From the NCBI GenBank assembly GCA_029783825.1, contig JAREIK010016280.1, positions 1-64,000 on the forward strand: a DNA stretch of 64,000 bases. Reading direction: 5' to 3'. Of this stretch, positions 50,764 to 64,000 are shown piece after piece. Positions within the stretch are counted from its first letter, which is position 1. Each line of letters opens with the position of its first letter. This stretch comes from Sapria himalayana (Eukaryota > Streptophyta > Magnoliopsida > Malpighiales > Rafflesiaceae). A model generated the notes under the pieces. The model ran no database searches and was not told the DNA's origin. It worked only from the letters and a program-made list of their open reading frames with translations. A program made the position numbers and the translations under genes.

Positions 50764-53700
50764 TGGTTTATTGGTTTTTTTAAAAATAAAATAAAAAAAA
50801 AATTATTTTTATTATTTTTTTGATATTTTCAAAGGTTATAACCTTTGAAAATATAATAATTTTTAAATTTTTTTCAAATGTGAATACAATATTTAATTAT
50901 ACAAATCATTATATTTATATTATATAAATTCAATATAAACAATTTTATTGATAAATATTCTAATAATAATCAAAAAATAAATTAATAATCCATTAATAAT
51001 AAGATAGATATTAATTAACATATAATTATAAAACTTAAAATGATTAAGAAGCAAAGAAAAATATATTACTATATAATAATTTTTTGTTTTTGAATTTTTT
51101 ATTCTTTTAATAGTTTATCAATATTTTTTTGATGAAAAATAATTTATATAAATTATATTTGTCTAACTCATAATTTATTTTGTAATTAATATTTATATAT
51201 AAATAAACAAATAAATATTTAAAATGAAAATTTAAAATTATTATAAAAAAATGAGATTTATTATTTATTATTTATTATTTAGGGATACCAGTTTAATTTA
51301 AATTAGATCCGTCTCACTAATAATTTATTTTGTAATTAATATTTCTATAAAAATAAACTGATAAATAATTACAATAAAAATTTAAAATTATACTGAATAA
51401 AAATTAAAATGAGATTTAAGATTTTTATTAATGTATACCAGTTTAATAGTTTAAGTATTTAGAGGTTTTGTCATTAGGAGTTTAGCGATTTATGTTTTTA
51501 GGCTTTTAGTGGTTTATAGGTTTTATATAAAAAAATAAAATAACAAAAAAATTTCTATAATTTGTTATCATTTTCATAGGTTATATCATTTGAAAATATA
51601 ATAATATTTACAATTTTTTGAAATGTGAATACAATATTTAGTTATACTAATATTAATAATTATATATCATATAAATTCAATATAAACAATTTTATTGTCA
51701 AACAATATAATAATGATCAAAAATTAAATAAATAAACTATTAATAAAAAGATAGATATTAATTAAAAAATATTTACAAAACCCAAATTGTTTCAAAATTA
51801 AAGTAAAATATATTACGGTATAATAATTTTTAATTTTTAAATTTTTATTTCTTTTAGATCCATATATTTTTTTTATTAAAAATAAATTAATTAAATTATA
51901 TTTGTCGCACTCATACTTTATTTTGTAATAAATATTTTAAAAAAAATAAACTAATAAATAATTAAAATGAATATTTAAAATTATAATAAATAGAAATAAA
52001 AATTAGATTTATTAATTATTAAGTAGTATATAGATGTTTAATGTTTTATGTATTTAGGCATTACAGGGTTTAAGAGTTTACTGATTTAACTGTGTATGCA
52101 TTTAGTGGTTTATAGGTTTTATTTAAGAAAAAAAATAAAAAAAATTATTTTTATTATTTTTTGATATTTTCAAAGGTTATAACCTTTGAAAATATAATAA
52201 TTATTAAATTTTTTTCAAAAGTGAATAAATATTTATTTATAATAATTATATATCAAATAAATTCAATAAAACAATTTTATTGATAGATATTCTAATAATA
52301 TCAAAAAATAAATTAAAAATCGATTATCAAAAAGATTGATATTACTTAAAATATAATATTAAAACATAAAACGATTCAAAAGCAAAGCAAAATATATTAC
52401 TTAATAATAATTATTGGTTTTTAAATTTTTATTCTTTTTATAAGCTTATCTATTTTTTGATGAAAAATAATTTTTATAAATTATATTTTTAACTCATAAT
52501 TTATTTTATAATTAATATATATATATATATATATAACTAAACAATCAAAATGAATTTCTTAAATTAAAATTAAAACAAATTAAAATGAGATTTATTAATT
52601 ATTATTTAGGGGATACACGTTTAAATGATTATTTATATTGGGGTATCGAGATATTTTAGTTTAGTGATTTAAGTATTTAGGCATTTAGTGATTTATAGGT
52701 TTTATTTAAACAATGAAATAATAAAAAATTTTCTTTTGTTTTTTCACATGTTCAAAGGTTATAATCTTTGAAAATATAAATATTTTCAAATTTTTTTCAA
52801 AAGTGAATACAATATTTAGTTATAATAATTATTAAATTTATATATCATATAAATTAAATATAAATATTTTTATTGATAAATATTCTAATAATGATCAAAA
52901 AATAAATTAATAATCTATTATTAATATATTTAGATATCAATTAAAATATTATTACAAAACCTTAAATGATACAGAAACAAAGTAAAATATATTACTATAT
53001 AATAATTTTTTGTTTTTTATTTTTTATTATTTTAATAAGTTTTTCTATATTTTATTGTTTAAAAATAATTTATATAAATTATATTTTTCTAAATAATAAT
53101 TTATCTTGTATTTAATATTTACTTAAAAATAAACAAATAAATAATTAAAATCAAAATTTAAAATTATAATGAAAAAATAAAAATGAGATTATTTATTATT
53201 TAGGATATACCTGTTTAAAAAATTTATCTATTTAGGGTTTTCGAGATTTAGAAATTATTGATTTAAGTAATTAGGCATTGAATGGTTTATAGCTTTTATT
53301 CAAACAATGAAATAAAAAAAATTATTTTTGCTATTTTTTCAAATTTTCAAATGTCATAACATTTCAAAATATAATAATTTTACAATTTTTTAAAAATGTG
53401 AATACAATATTTAGTAATAATAATTATTATAACTATATATAATATAAAATAAATATAAACAATTTTATTCAAAAATATTATATCAATTATTTAAAAATAA
53501 ATTAATAAACTATTATTAATATGATAGATATAAATTAAAATATAATTAAAAAACCTAAAATGATTCAAAATCAAAGTAAAATTTATTAATAAATAATAAT
53601 TTTTTTTAGTTTTTGCATCATTTTATAAGCTTATATTTTTTTTGATGAAAAATATATTATTTAAATTATATTTGTCACTCATAATTTATTTTGTAATTAT

Positions 53701-56700
53701 TATTCGTATAAATTATTTCAATTATATTTAAGGTTTACGAGTTTAAAGGTTTAGGTATTTAGGGGCTTTAGGGTTTAGGAGTTTAGAGATTTATCTATTT
53801 ATGCATTTAATGGTTTATATGTTTTATTTAAACAATTATATAACAAAAATTTTATTTTTGTTACTTTTAATCATTTTTGAAGGTTATAACATTTGAAAAT
53901 ATAATAATTTTTAAATTTTTTTTATATGTGAATACTATATTTAGTTATGATAAACTTAAAAATTATATATCATGTAAATTCAAAATAAACAATTATATTG
54001 ATAAATATTATATTAATGATCAAAAAATAAATTAATAAACTATTATTAAAAAGAAAGATATTATTTAAAATATATTTGCAAAATGTAAATTTATTCAAAA
54101 TCAAAATAAAATATAATACTAAATAATAATTTTTTTGATGTTTTGCTTCTTTTTATAAGTTTATATTTTTGTTATTAAAAGTAAATTATTTAAATTATAT
54201 TTGTCTTCCTCATAATTTATTTTTAATTTATAATTCTATAAAAATAAACTAATAAATAATTAAAATGAATTATTCAAACTATAATGAATACAAATAAAAT
54301 AGAGATTTATTATTTATTATTTGGGATATACTAGTTTAATAGTTTAAGTATTTATGTGTTTTGGGGTTTAGTGATTTAAGTGTTTAGGCCTTTAGTGATT
54401 TATAGTTTTTATTTAAAGAATGAAAAAAATAAAAAATTTAATTTTTTGATTTTTTTTTAATTTTCAAAGGTTATAACCTTTGAAAATATATTAATTTTTA
54501 ATTTTTTTTAAATGTGAATATAATATTTAGTTATAATATTCTTAATAATTATATATAATGTAAACTTAATATAAATAATTTTATTAATAGATATTATAAT
54601 AATTATCAATAAAAAATTAATAAACTATTATTAATAAGAATGATATAAATTAAAATATAATTGTAAAAACTAAAATGATTCAAAATCAAAATAAAATATA
54701 TTACAAAATAATAAATTTTTGTTTTTAAAATTGTGCCTCTTTTTATAAGCATATATTTTTTTGATAAAAAATAAATTATTTAAAATAGATCTGTCTTACT
54801 AATAATTTATTTTGTAATTAATATTTCTATAAAAATAAACTGATAAATAATTAAAATAAAAATTTATAATTATACTTAATAAAAATTAAAATGAGATTTA
54901 TGATTTATTATTAATGCATACCGATTTAATTGTTTAAGTATTTAGAAGTTTTGTCATTTAGGAGTTTAGCGATTTATGATTTTAGGCTTTTAGTAGTTTA
55001 TAGGTTTTATTTAAACAATAAAATAACAAAAGAAAATTGAAATTTTTTCTCATTTTCATAGGTTATAACCTTTGAAAATATAATAATATTTAAAATTTTT
55101 TGAAATGTCAATACTATATTTAGTTATAATAATTTTAATAATTTTATATCATATAAATTCAATATAAACAATTTTATTGATAGATATTATAATAATGATC
55201 TAAAATTAAATTAATAAACTACTAATAATGAGATAGATATTAATTAAAAGATATTTACAAAACCCAAATTGATTCAAAATTAAAGTGAAAAATATACTGG
55301 ATAATAATTTTTAATTTTTAAATTTTTACTTCTTTAATAAGCATATATATTTCTTTGATTAAAAATAAATTATTTAAATTAAATTGGTCGCACTGATAAT
55401 TTATTTTATATTAAATATTTCTATAAAAATAAACTAATAAATAATTAAAATGAATATTTAAAACTATAATAAATATAAATTAAAATTAGATTTATTAATT
55501 ATTATGTATTATATAACAGTTTAATGGTTTATGTATTTAGGTATTACGGAATTTAGGTGTTTATCATATAAATAAAATAACAAAACATTTATTTTTATTA
55601 TTTTTTGATATTTTCAAAGGTTATAACCTTTGAAAATATAATAATTTTTAAATTTTTTACAAAAGCGAATTCAATATTTATTATAAAAATCATTATATTT
55701 ATATATCATATAAATTCAATATAAGCAAATTTATTGATTAATATTCTAATAATGATCAAAAAATAAATTAATAATCTATCATTAATAAGATAGATATCAA
55801 TTAAATTATAAAAACAAAACATAAAATGATTCATAAGCAAACCAAAATATATTACTATATAATAATTTTTTGTTTTGTAATTTTTTTTTATTTTAAAAAG
55901 TTTTCTATATTTTTTTGATTAGATATAATTTACATAAATTATATTTGTCTAACTCATAATTTATTTTTTAATTAATATTTATATAAAAATAAAGAAATAA
56001 ATAATTAAAATGAATATTTAAAATTATAATAAAAAAATTAGATTTATTATTTATTATAGGGTATACCGGTTTAATTTAAATTATATCTGTCTCACTAATA
56101 ATTTATTTTGTAATTAATATTTCTAAAATAAACTGATAAATAAATAAAATAAAAATTTAAAATTATACTGAATAAAAATAAAAATGAGATTTATGATTTA
56201 TTATTAATGTATTTCAATTTAATAGTTTAAGTATTTAGTCGTTTTGTCATAGTGGTGTTTAGTGATTCATGTTTTTTGGAAAATAGTGGTTTATTGGTTT
56301 TATTTAAAAAATAAAATAACAAAAAAAAGAAGTAATTTTTTGTCATTTTCAAAGGTTATAACCTTTGAAAATATAATAATATTTAAAATTTTTTGAAATG
56401 TGAATACATTATTTAGTTATAATAATTTTAATAATTATATAGCATATATATTCTATATAAATAATTTTATTGATAGATATTATAATAATGATCAAAAATT
56501 AAATTAATAAACTATTAATAATAAGATATATTAATTAAAAAATATTTAAAAAATCGAAATTGATTCAAAATTAAAGTAAAAAATAATATTGGATAATAAT
56601 TTTTAAATTTTTACTTCTTTTATAAGCGTATATATTTTTTTATTAAAAATAAATTATTTAAATTATATTTTTCACACTCATAATTTTATTTTGTAATAAA

Positions 56701-59700
56701 TATTTATATAAAAAAAACTAATAAATAATTAAAATGAATATTTAAAATTATAATAAATTGAAATAAAAATTAGATTTCTTAATTATTAAGTAGTAAATAG
56801 TAGTTTAATAGTTTATGTATTTAGGCATTACGGGCTTTAAGAGTTTACTGATTTAACTGTGTATGCATTTAGTGGTTTATAGGTTTTATTTAAAAATTAA
56901 AATAACAAAATATTTATTTTTATTTTTTATATATTTTAAAAGGTTATAACGTTTGAAAATATAATAATTTTTACATTTTTTTCAAATGTGAATTCAATAT
57001 TTAGTTATAATAATCTTAATAATTATATATCATGTAAATTCAATATAAACAATTTAATTGATAAATATTCTAATAATGATCAAAAAATAAATTAATAATC
57101 TATTATTAATATGATTGATATCAATTAAAATATAATTACAAAACCTTAAATGATTTCGAAGAAAAGCAAAATATATTACTATATAATAATTTTTTGTTTT
57201 GAAATTTTTTTTCTTTTAAAAATTTTATTTATAATTTTTTGATGAAAAATAATTGATATAAATTATATTTGTTTAACTCATAATTTATTTTGTAATTAAT
57301 AATTATATAAAAATATACTAATAAATAATTAAAATGAATATTTAAAATTTTAATGAAAAAAAATAAGTTTTATTATTTATTATTTAGGGCATACCGGTTT
57401 AATTAAAATTAGATCTTTTAAGCTAATAATTTATTTTGTAATTAATATTTCTATAAAATAAACTGATAAATAATTAAAATAAAAATTTAAAATAAAACTG
57501 AATAAAAATTAAGATGAAATTCATGATTTATTATAAATGTATACCAGTTTAATTGTTTAAGAATTTAGAGATTTTATCATTTAGGAGTTTAGCGATTTAT
57601 GTTTTTAGGCATTTAGTGGTTTATAGGTTTTATTTAAACAATAAAAAAAAAAAAATTGTAATTTTTTATAATTTTCATAGGTCATAACCTTTGAAAATAT
57701 AATAATATTTAAAATTTTTTGAAATGTGAATACAATATTTAGTTATAATAATATTAATAATTATATATCATATAAATTCAATATAAACAATTTTATTAAT
57801 AGATATGATAATAATGATCAAAAATTAAATTAATAAACTACTAATAATAAGATAGATATTAATTAAAAAATATTTACAAAACCCAAATTGATTAAAAATT
57901 ATAGTAAAATATATTACTTAATAAAAATTATTAATTTTTAAATTTTTACTTATTATATAAGCGTAAATACTTTTATTGAAAAAATAAATTATTTAAATTA
58001 TATTTCTCTCACTCATAAATTATTTTGTAATAAATATTTCTTTAGAAATAAACTAATAAATAATTAAAATAAATATTTAAAATTATAATAAATAGAAAAA
58101 AAATTAGATTTATTAATTATTCATGAGTATATAGCGGTTTAATGGTTTATGTATTTAGGCATTACGAGGTTTAAAAGTTTACCGATTTAACTTTGTATGC
58201 ATTTAGTGCTTATAGGTTTTATTTAAAAAATAAATCAACAAAAAATTTATTTTTATTATTTTTTGATATTTTTAAATGTTATAACCTTTGAAAACATAAT
58301 ACTTTTTAAATTTTTTTCAAAAGTGAATTCAATATTTAGTTATAATAATCATGATATTTATATTTCATATAAATTCAATATAAATAATTTTATTGATAAA
58401 TATTCTAATAATGATCAAAAAATAAATTAATAATCTATTATTAAAAAGATATATATCAATTAAAATATAATTACATAACCTAAAATGATTCAAAAGGAAA
58501 GCAAAATATATTACTATATAATAAATTTTTGTTTTGAAATTTTTTCTTCTTTTTATAAGTTTATCTATATTTTTTGATGAAAAATAATTAATATAAATTA
58601 TATTTGACTAACTCATAATTTATATTGTAATTAATATTTAATTAAAATAAACGAATAAATAATTAAAATGAATATTTTAAATTATAATGAAAAAAATTAT
58701 TGAGATTTATTATGTATTATTTACGGTATACCAGTTTAAAAGGATTATCTATTTAGGCTTTTTAAGATTTAAGAGTTATTGACTTATGTGTTTAGGCATT
58801 TAGTAGTTTATAGAATTTATTTAAACAATAAAATAACAACAAATTTTTTTTTGATATTTTCCTACATTTTCAAAGGTAATAACCTTTGAAAATATAATAA
58901 TTTTAAATTTGTTTAAAAATGTAAATACAATATTTAGTAATAAGAACCATTATAATTATATATAATATAAACTAAATATAAACAATTTTATTGATAGATA
59001 TGATATCAATTATCAAAAAATAAATTAATATGCTATTATTAATATGATATATATAAATTAAAATATAATTGCAAAACCTAAAATTATTCAAAATGAAAGT
59101 AAAATTTATTACCAAATAATAATTTTTTTTAGTTTTTGCTTCTTTTTATAAGCTTATATTTTTTTGATGTAAAATAATTTATTAAAATTATATTTAAGGT
59201 TTACTAGTTTTAAGTTTTAAGTATTTAGGGTCTTTTGTGTTTAGGAGTTTATAAATTTAAGTATTTAGGCATTTAGTGGTCTATAATTTTATATAAAGAA
59301 TGATAAAACAAAAAGTTTATTTTTATTTTATTTTTCTAATTTTTGAAGACCTTTGAAAAAATAAAAATTTCTAAATTTTTTTCAAATGTAAATATAAGTT
59401 TTAGTTATAATAATCTTAATAAATATAAGTCATTTAAATTCAATATAAATAATCACATTGCAAGATATTTTAATAAAGAACAATAAATAATTTAATAAAC
59501 TATTATTAATAAGATAGATATTATTTAAAATATATTTGCAAAATCTAAATTTATTCAAAATCAAAGTATATATTACTAAATAATAATTTTTTTTGATATT
59601 TTTCTTTTTTTATAAGTTTATATTTTTGTTATTAAAAATAAATTATTTAAATTATATTTGTCTTCCTCATAATTTATTTTGTAATTTATAATTCAATAAA

Positions 59701-62700
59701 AATAAACTAATAAATAATTAAAATAAATATTTAAAATTATAATGAATACAAATAAAATTGAGATTTATTATTTATTATTCAGAATATACAGGTTTAATGG
59801 TTTAAGTATTTAGGTGTTTTGGGGTTTAGTCATTTAAGTGTTTATGCCTTAAGTTATTTTATCTAATTTTTGAAGGTTACAACCTTTGAAAATATAATAA
59901 TTTTTAATTTTTTTTAAAATGTGAATATAATATTTAGTTATAATAATCTTGATAATTATATATAATGTAAAATCATTTTAAATAATTTTATTAATAGATA
60001 TTATAATAATGATCAATAAATAAATTAATAAACTATTATTAATTAGAATGATATAAATTTAAATATAATGCAAAATCTAAAATTATTCAAAATTAAATTA
60101 AAATAAATTACTAAATAATAATATTTTGTTTTAAAAATTTTGCCTCTTTTTATGATCTTATATTTTTTTGATCAAAAATAAATTATTTAAATTATATCCG
60201 TCTCACTAATAATTTATTTTGTAATTAATATTTCAATAAAAAAAACTGATAAATAATTTAAATGAATTTTAAAATTTTAATGAATACTAATAAAAATTAG
60301 ATTTATTATTTATTATTTAGAGTATACTAATTTAAAGGCTTATGTATTTATGGGCTTCGAGGTTTAGGTGTTTAGTCATTAAGAATTTTGGTATTTTGTG
60401 GTTTATAGATTTTATTTAAAAAATCTAATAACAAAAAATTAATTTTTTTATTTTTTCTTATTTTCAAAATTTATAACCTTTTAAAACGTAATTTTTAAAT
60501 TTTTTTAAAATGTGAAAATATTATTTTGTTATAATAATCTAAATAATTATATATTATGTAAATTCAATATAAATACTTTTTTTTATAGATATTATGATGA
60601 CAATAATAAAATAAATTAATAAACTATTATTAATAAGATAGAAATTAAATAAAATTTATTTGCAAAACCTAAAATGATTCAAAATCAAATTAAAATATAT
60701 TAATTAGATATATATTAAATAAAACTATTATTAAAAACATAAAATATACAGGTTTAAAAGATTATATATTTATGAGTTTTGGGATTTAAGAATTTTGTGA
60801 TTTAAGTGTTCAGGCATTTAGTAGTTTATAGATTTTATTTAAAATATACAATAACAAAAAAATTTTTTAGTTATTTGTTCTCATTTTTAGGATATAACCT
60901 TTGAAACTATAACAATTTTTAAATTTTTTTTAAATGTGAATACTATATTTAGTTATGATAATCTTAATAATTATATATCATGTAAATTCAATATAAACAA
61001 TTATATTGATATATATTATAATAATGATCATACAAAAGATTAATAAATAATTATTAATAAGATTAATATTGTTTAAAATATATTTACAAAACCTAAAATG
61101 ATTCAAAATCAAAGTAAAATATTTTACAAAATATTAATTTTAAATTTTTTTATTTTTGTATCCATTTATAAGCTTATATATTTTTTGATGAAAAATAAAT
61201 TATTTAAATTATATTTGTCTCACTATTACTTTATTTTTTAATTTATATTTCTATGAAAGTAAACTAATAAATAATTAAAATGTATATATAAAATTATAAT
61301 GAATACTAATAAAAAAGAGATTTATGATTAATTATTTAGGGTATACCTATTTAATGGTTTAAGTGTATTGTGGTTTTGGGGTTAATGAATTTATTGATTT
61401 ATATGTTTACACATTTAGGTGTTTATAGGTTTTATTTAATCAATGAAATAACAAAAAATTTATATTAAAGAATTTTCATGATTTTCAAAGGTTATAACCT
61501 TTAAAAATATAATAATTTTGTAATAGTTCTAAAATATGAATACAATAATTAGTTATAATAATCTTAATAATTATATTTGATGTAAATTCAACTTAAAAAA
61601 TTTTATTAATATATATTAATTTGATGATCAAAAAATAAATTAATAAACTATTATTAATAAGATAGATATTAATTAAAATATATTTTCAAAACCCAAAATA
61701 ATTCAAAATCAAACTAAATTATATTACTAAATAAAATTTTAAATTTTTGAAATTTTGTTTATTTTTATAAGCTTATATTTTTTTAATAAAAAATAATTTA
61801 TTTAAATTATATGTCTCACTCATTATTTATTTTAAAATTATTATTTCTATAAAAATAAACTAAAAAATAATTAAAATGAATATTTAAAATAATAATGAAT
61901 ACAAATAAAAATGAAATTTATTATTTATTATTTATTATTTAGGTTATATAGGTTTAATTGTTTAAGTATCTAGGTGGTTTTGGGGTTTAGGTGTCTAGAG
62001 ATTTAAATGTTTAGGCATTTAGTGCTTTATAAGTTTTATTTAAATAATAAAATAATTAAAAAATTATTTTTGTGATTTTTTATCATTTTTAAAGGTTATA
62101 ACCTTTGAAAATATAATAATTTTTAAAATTTTTTTAAATGTAAATATAATATTTAGTTATAATAATCTTAATAATTATGATACATTTAAATTCAATATAA
62201 GTAATTTTAATGTTAGATATTATAAAATTGATCAAATAATAAATTAATTAACTATTCTTAAAAAGATTGATAACAATTAAAATATAATTACAAAACCTAT
62301 ATATAATGATTCAAAATCAAAGTAAAACATATTACTAAATAATAATTTTTTGTTTTTAAATTTTTACTTCTTTTTATATGCTTATATTTTTTCTTGATTA
62401 AAAATAAATTATTAAAATTAATGTTGTGTCTCATTATTTATTTTGTAATTAATATTTCTATAAAAAATAAACTATTAAATAATTAAAATGAATATTTAAA
62501 ATTATAATGATTACAAATTAAAATGAGATTTATGATTTATTATATGTGGTATACCAGTTTAATGGTTTCATTATTTAGGAGTTTTGTCGTTTAGGAGTTT
62601 ATCAATTTATGTTTTTAGGTATTTAGTGGTTTATAGGTTTTATTTATATAATAAAAATAAAATTCTTTTTTTTTTGATTTTTTATGATTTTCAATGGTTA

Positions 62701-64000
62701 TAACCTTTAAATTAAAATAATTTTTAAAATTTTTTGAAATGTGAATACTATGCATAATTATATTAATCTTCCTAATTATATATCATATAAATTCAATATA
62801 AACAATTTTAATGATACATATTATAATAATGATCAAAAATTAAATTAATAAACTTTTATTAATAAAATAAATATTAATTAAAATATATTTACATAACACA
62901 AAATGATTCAAAATCAAATCAAAATATATTACTAAATAATAATATTTAATTTTTAAATTTGTCCATCTTTTTATAAGCTTATATTTTTTTTTGATTAAAA
63001 ATAAATTATTTAAATAATATTTGTCTTACTCGCAATTTATTTTGTAATTAATTATTCTAAATAATTAAACTATAAATAATTAAAATAAATATTTAAAATT
63101 ATAATAAATAGAATAAAAATGAGATTTATTATTTATTAAGTAGTATATACATGTTAAAATGTTTATGTATTTAGGGGTTTCGGGGATTATGAGCTTACTA
63201 ATATAAGTAAGTAAGCCTTTAATGGTCTATAGGTTTTATTAATAAAATAAATATTAATTAAAATATATTTACATAACACAAAATGATTCAAAATCAAATC
63301 AAAATATATTACTAAATAATAATATTTAATTTTTAAATTTGTCCATCTTTTTATAAGCTTATATTTTTTTTGATTAAAAATAAATTATTTAAATAATATT
63401 TGTCTTACTCGCAATTTTTTTTAATTAATTATTCTAAATAATTAAACTATAATAATTAAAATAAATATTTAAAATTATAATAAATAGAAATAAAAATGAG
63501 ATTTATTATTTATTAAGTAGTATATACATGTTAAAATGTTTATGTATTTAGGGGTTTCGGGGATTATGAGCTTACAATATAAGTAAGTAAGCCTTTAATG
63601 GTCTATAGGTTTTATTTAAAAAATAAAATAACTAAAAATTTATTTATATTATTTTTTCTCATTTTTTAATATTATAATCTTTGAAAATATAATAATTTTT
63701 TAAATTTTTTCAAAAGTGAATAAAATATTTATTTATAATAATCATAATAATTATATATCATATAAATTAAATATAAACAATTTAATAGATAGATATTCTA
63801 ATAATTATCAAAAAATAAATTAAAAATCTATTATGAATATGATTGATATTACTTAAAATATAATATCAAAACCTAAAATGATTCTAAATCAAAGCAAAAT
63901 ATATTACTAAATAATAATTATTTATTTTAATATTTTTTTTCTTTTTATAAGCTTATCAATTTTTTGATTAAAAATAATTTTTATAAATTATATTTTTGAC
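50764..64000 (+). repeat. Satellite array, right of the hAT element
   Basis: About twenty-one rightward monomers: remainder of b; a with duplication 51,290; b 52,020; m 52,610; m-like 53,210; c 53,740; n 54,330; a 54,910; truncated b 55,510; a 56,060; b 56,810; a 57,390; b 58,130; m 58,730; c 59,210; n 59,790; d 60,320; an unassigned one 60,740; e 61,340; f 61,950; g 62,550; h 63,150 and its duplicate. The run c-n-d-e-f-g-h matches 20,040-23,000 and 39,405-42,400. Spacings of about 430-530 bp near 59,000-60,900 show local deletions. A TA run lies at 52,516-52,535. No gene. Confidence 0.86.
62854..63609 (+). repeat. Very recent 380-bp tandem duplication
   Basis: Unit 1 is 62,854-63,233 and unit 2 is 63,234-63,609. 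They are identical except for a handful of differences, mostly 1-bp indels and one short change in TTATTTTGTAATT. Each unit and the sequence after the second begins with TTTTATT, so the join used about 7 bp of microhomology between two points of a class h monomer. Confidence 0.9.

Noticed and set aside
1..64000. CRISPR array
   Set aside because: Repeats are hundreds of base pairs, diverged and without unique spacers of regular length; no cas genes; the context is eukaryotic.
1..64000. Organelle (plastid or mitochondrial) DNA
   Set aside because: No organelle gene, rRNA or tRNA is visible. A 64-kb satellite with a hAT transposon is typical of nuclear DNA.
1..64000. Centromere identity of the satellite
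   Set aside because: A long higher-order satellite with a dyad motif would fit, but telomere-like words fit a subtelomeric place equally well. Sequence alone cannot decide without CENH3 or FISH data.

Overview
The window is almost entirely a very AT-rich satellite array with no intact gene. It is most likely plant nuclear heterochromatin. Two things point to a plant: heptamer tracts resembling the Arabidopsis-type telomere repeat (TTTAGGG/CCCTAAA), and a decayed hAT (Ac-like) DNA transposon whose transposase motifs look like those of plant elements. The species cannot be named from the sequence.

The satellite monomer is about 590-600 bp. A common variant of about 740 bp carries an internal duplication of about 140-150 bp, and a shortened variant is about 370 bp. 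In the orientation of the right two thirds of the window, each monomer runs: a palindrome centred on CAAAGGTTATAACCTTTG; a long AT-rich body; a TATTTATTATTTAGGGTATACC-like segment; about 90 bp of degenerate octamers of the form TTTAGGNN; then back to the palindrome. I sorted monomers by eye into classes using their octamer segments. The letters a, b, c, d, e, f, g, h, i, j, k, m and n are mine.

The array changes orientation once, at about 17,968. Bases 1-17,967 read in one direction and 18,143-64,000 in the other. The two sides are collinear in mirror image out to about 1 and 35,270. This is an imperfect inverted duplication of roughly 35 kb with a 175-bp spacer and an axis near 18,055. It continues off the left edge.

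Embedded in the array are: three copies of a 500-bp LTR-like block (574-1,070; 1,864-2,363; 34,195-34,695); four copies, intact or deleted, of a composite block of up to 2.5 kb (A 5,263-5,910; B 8,326-10,610; C 23,812-26,285; D 29,258-31,066); and one 3,697-bp hAT element (47,059-50,755) with imperfect 8-bp target duplications. Composite block B carries exon-like open segments, an AATAAA signal, an A-run, degenerate telomere heptamers and a set of 103-bp repeats. C shares this layout but has lost the AATAAA signal.

A plausible order of events is: monomer diversification; tandem duplication of the block-bearing segment; inverted duplication of the whole region; independent deletions in each arm; a 1.29-kb tandem duplication in the left arm only; hAT insertion and decay; and a very recent 380-bp tandem duplication near the right edge. 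Nothing in the window looks like a working operon, RNA gene, CRISPR array or promoter.
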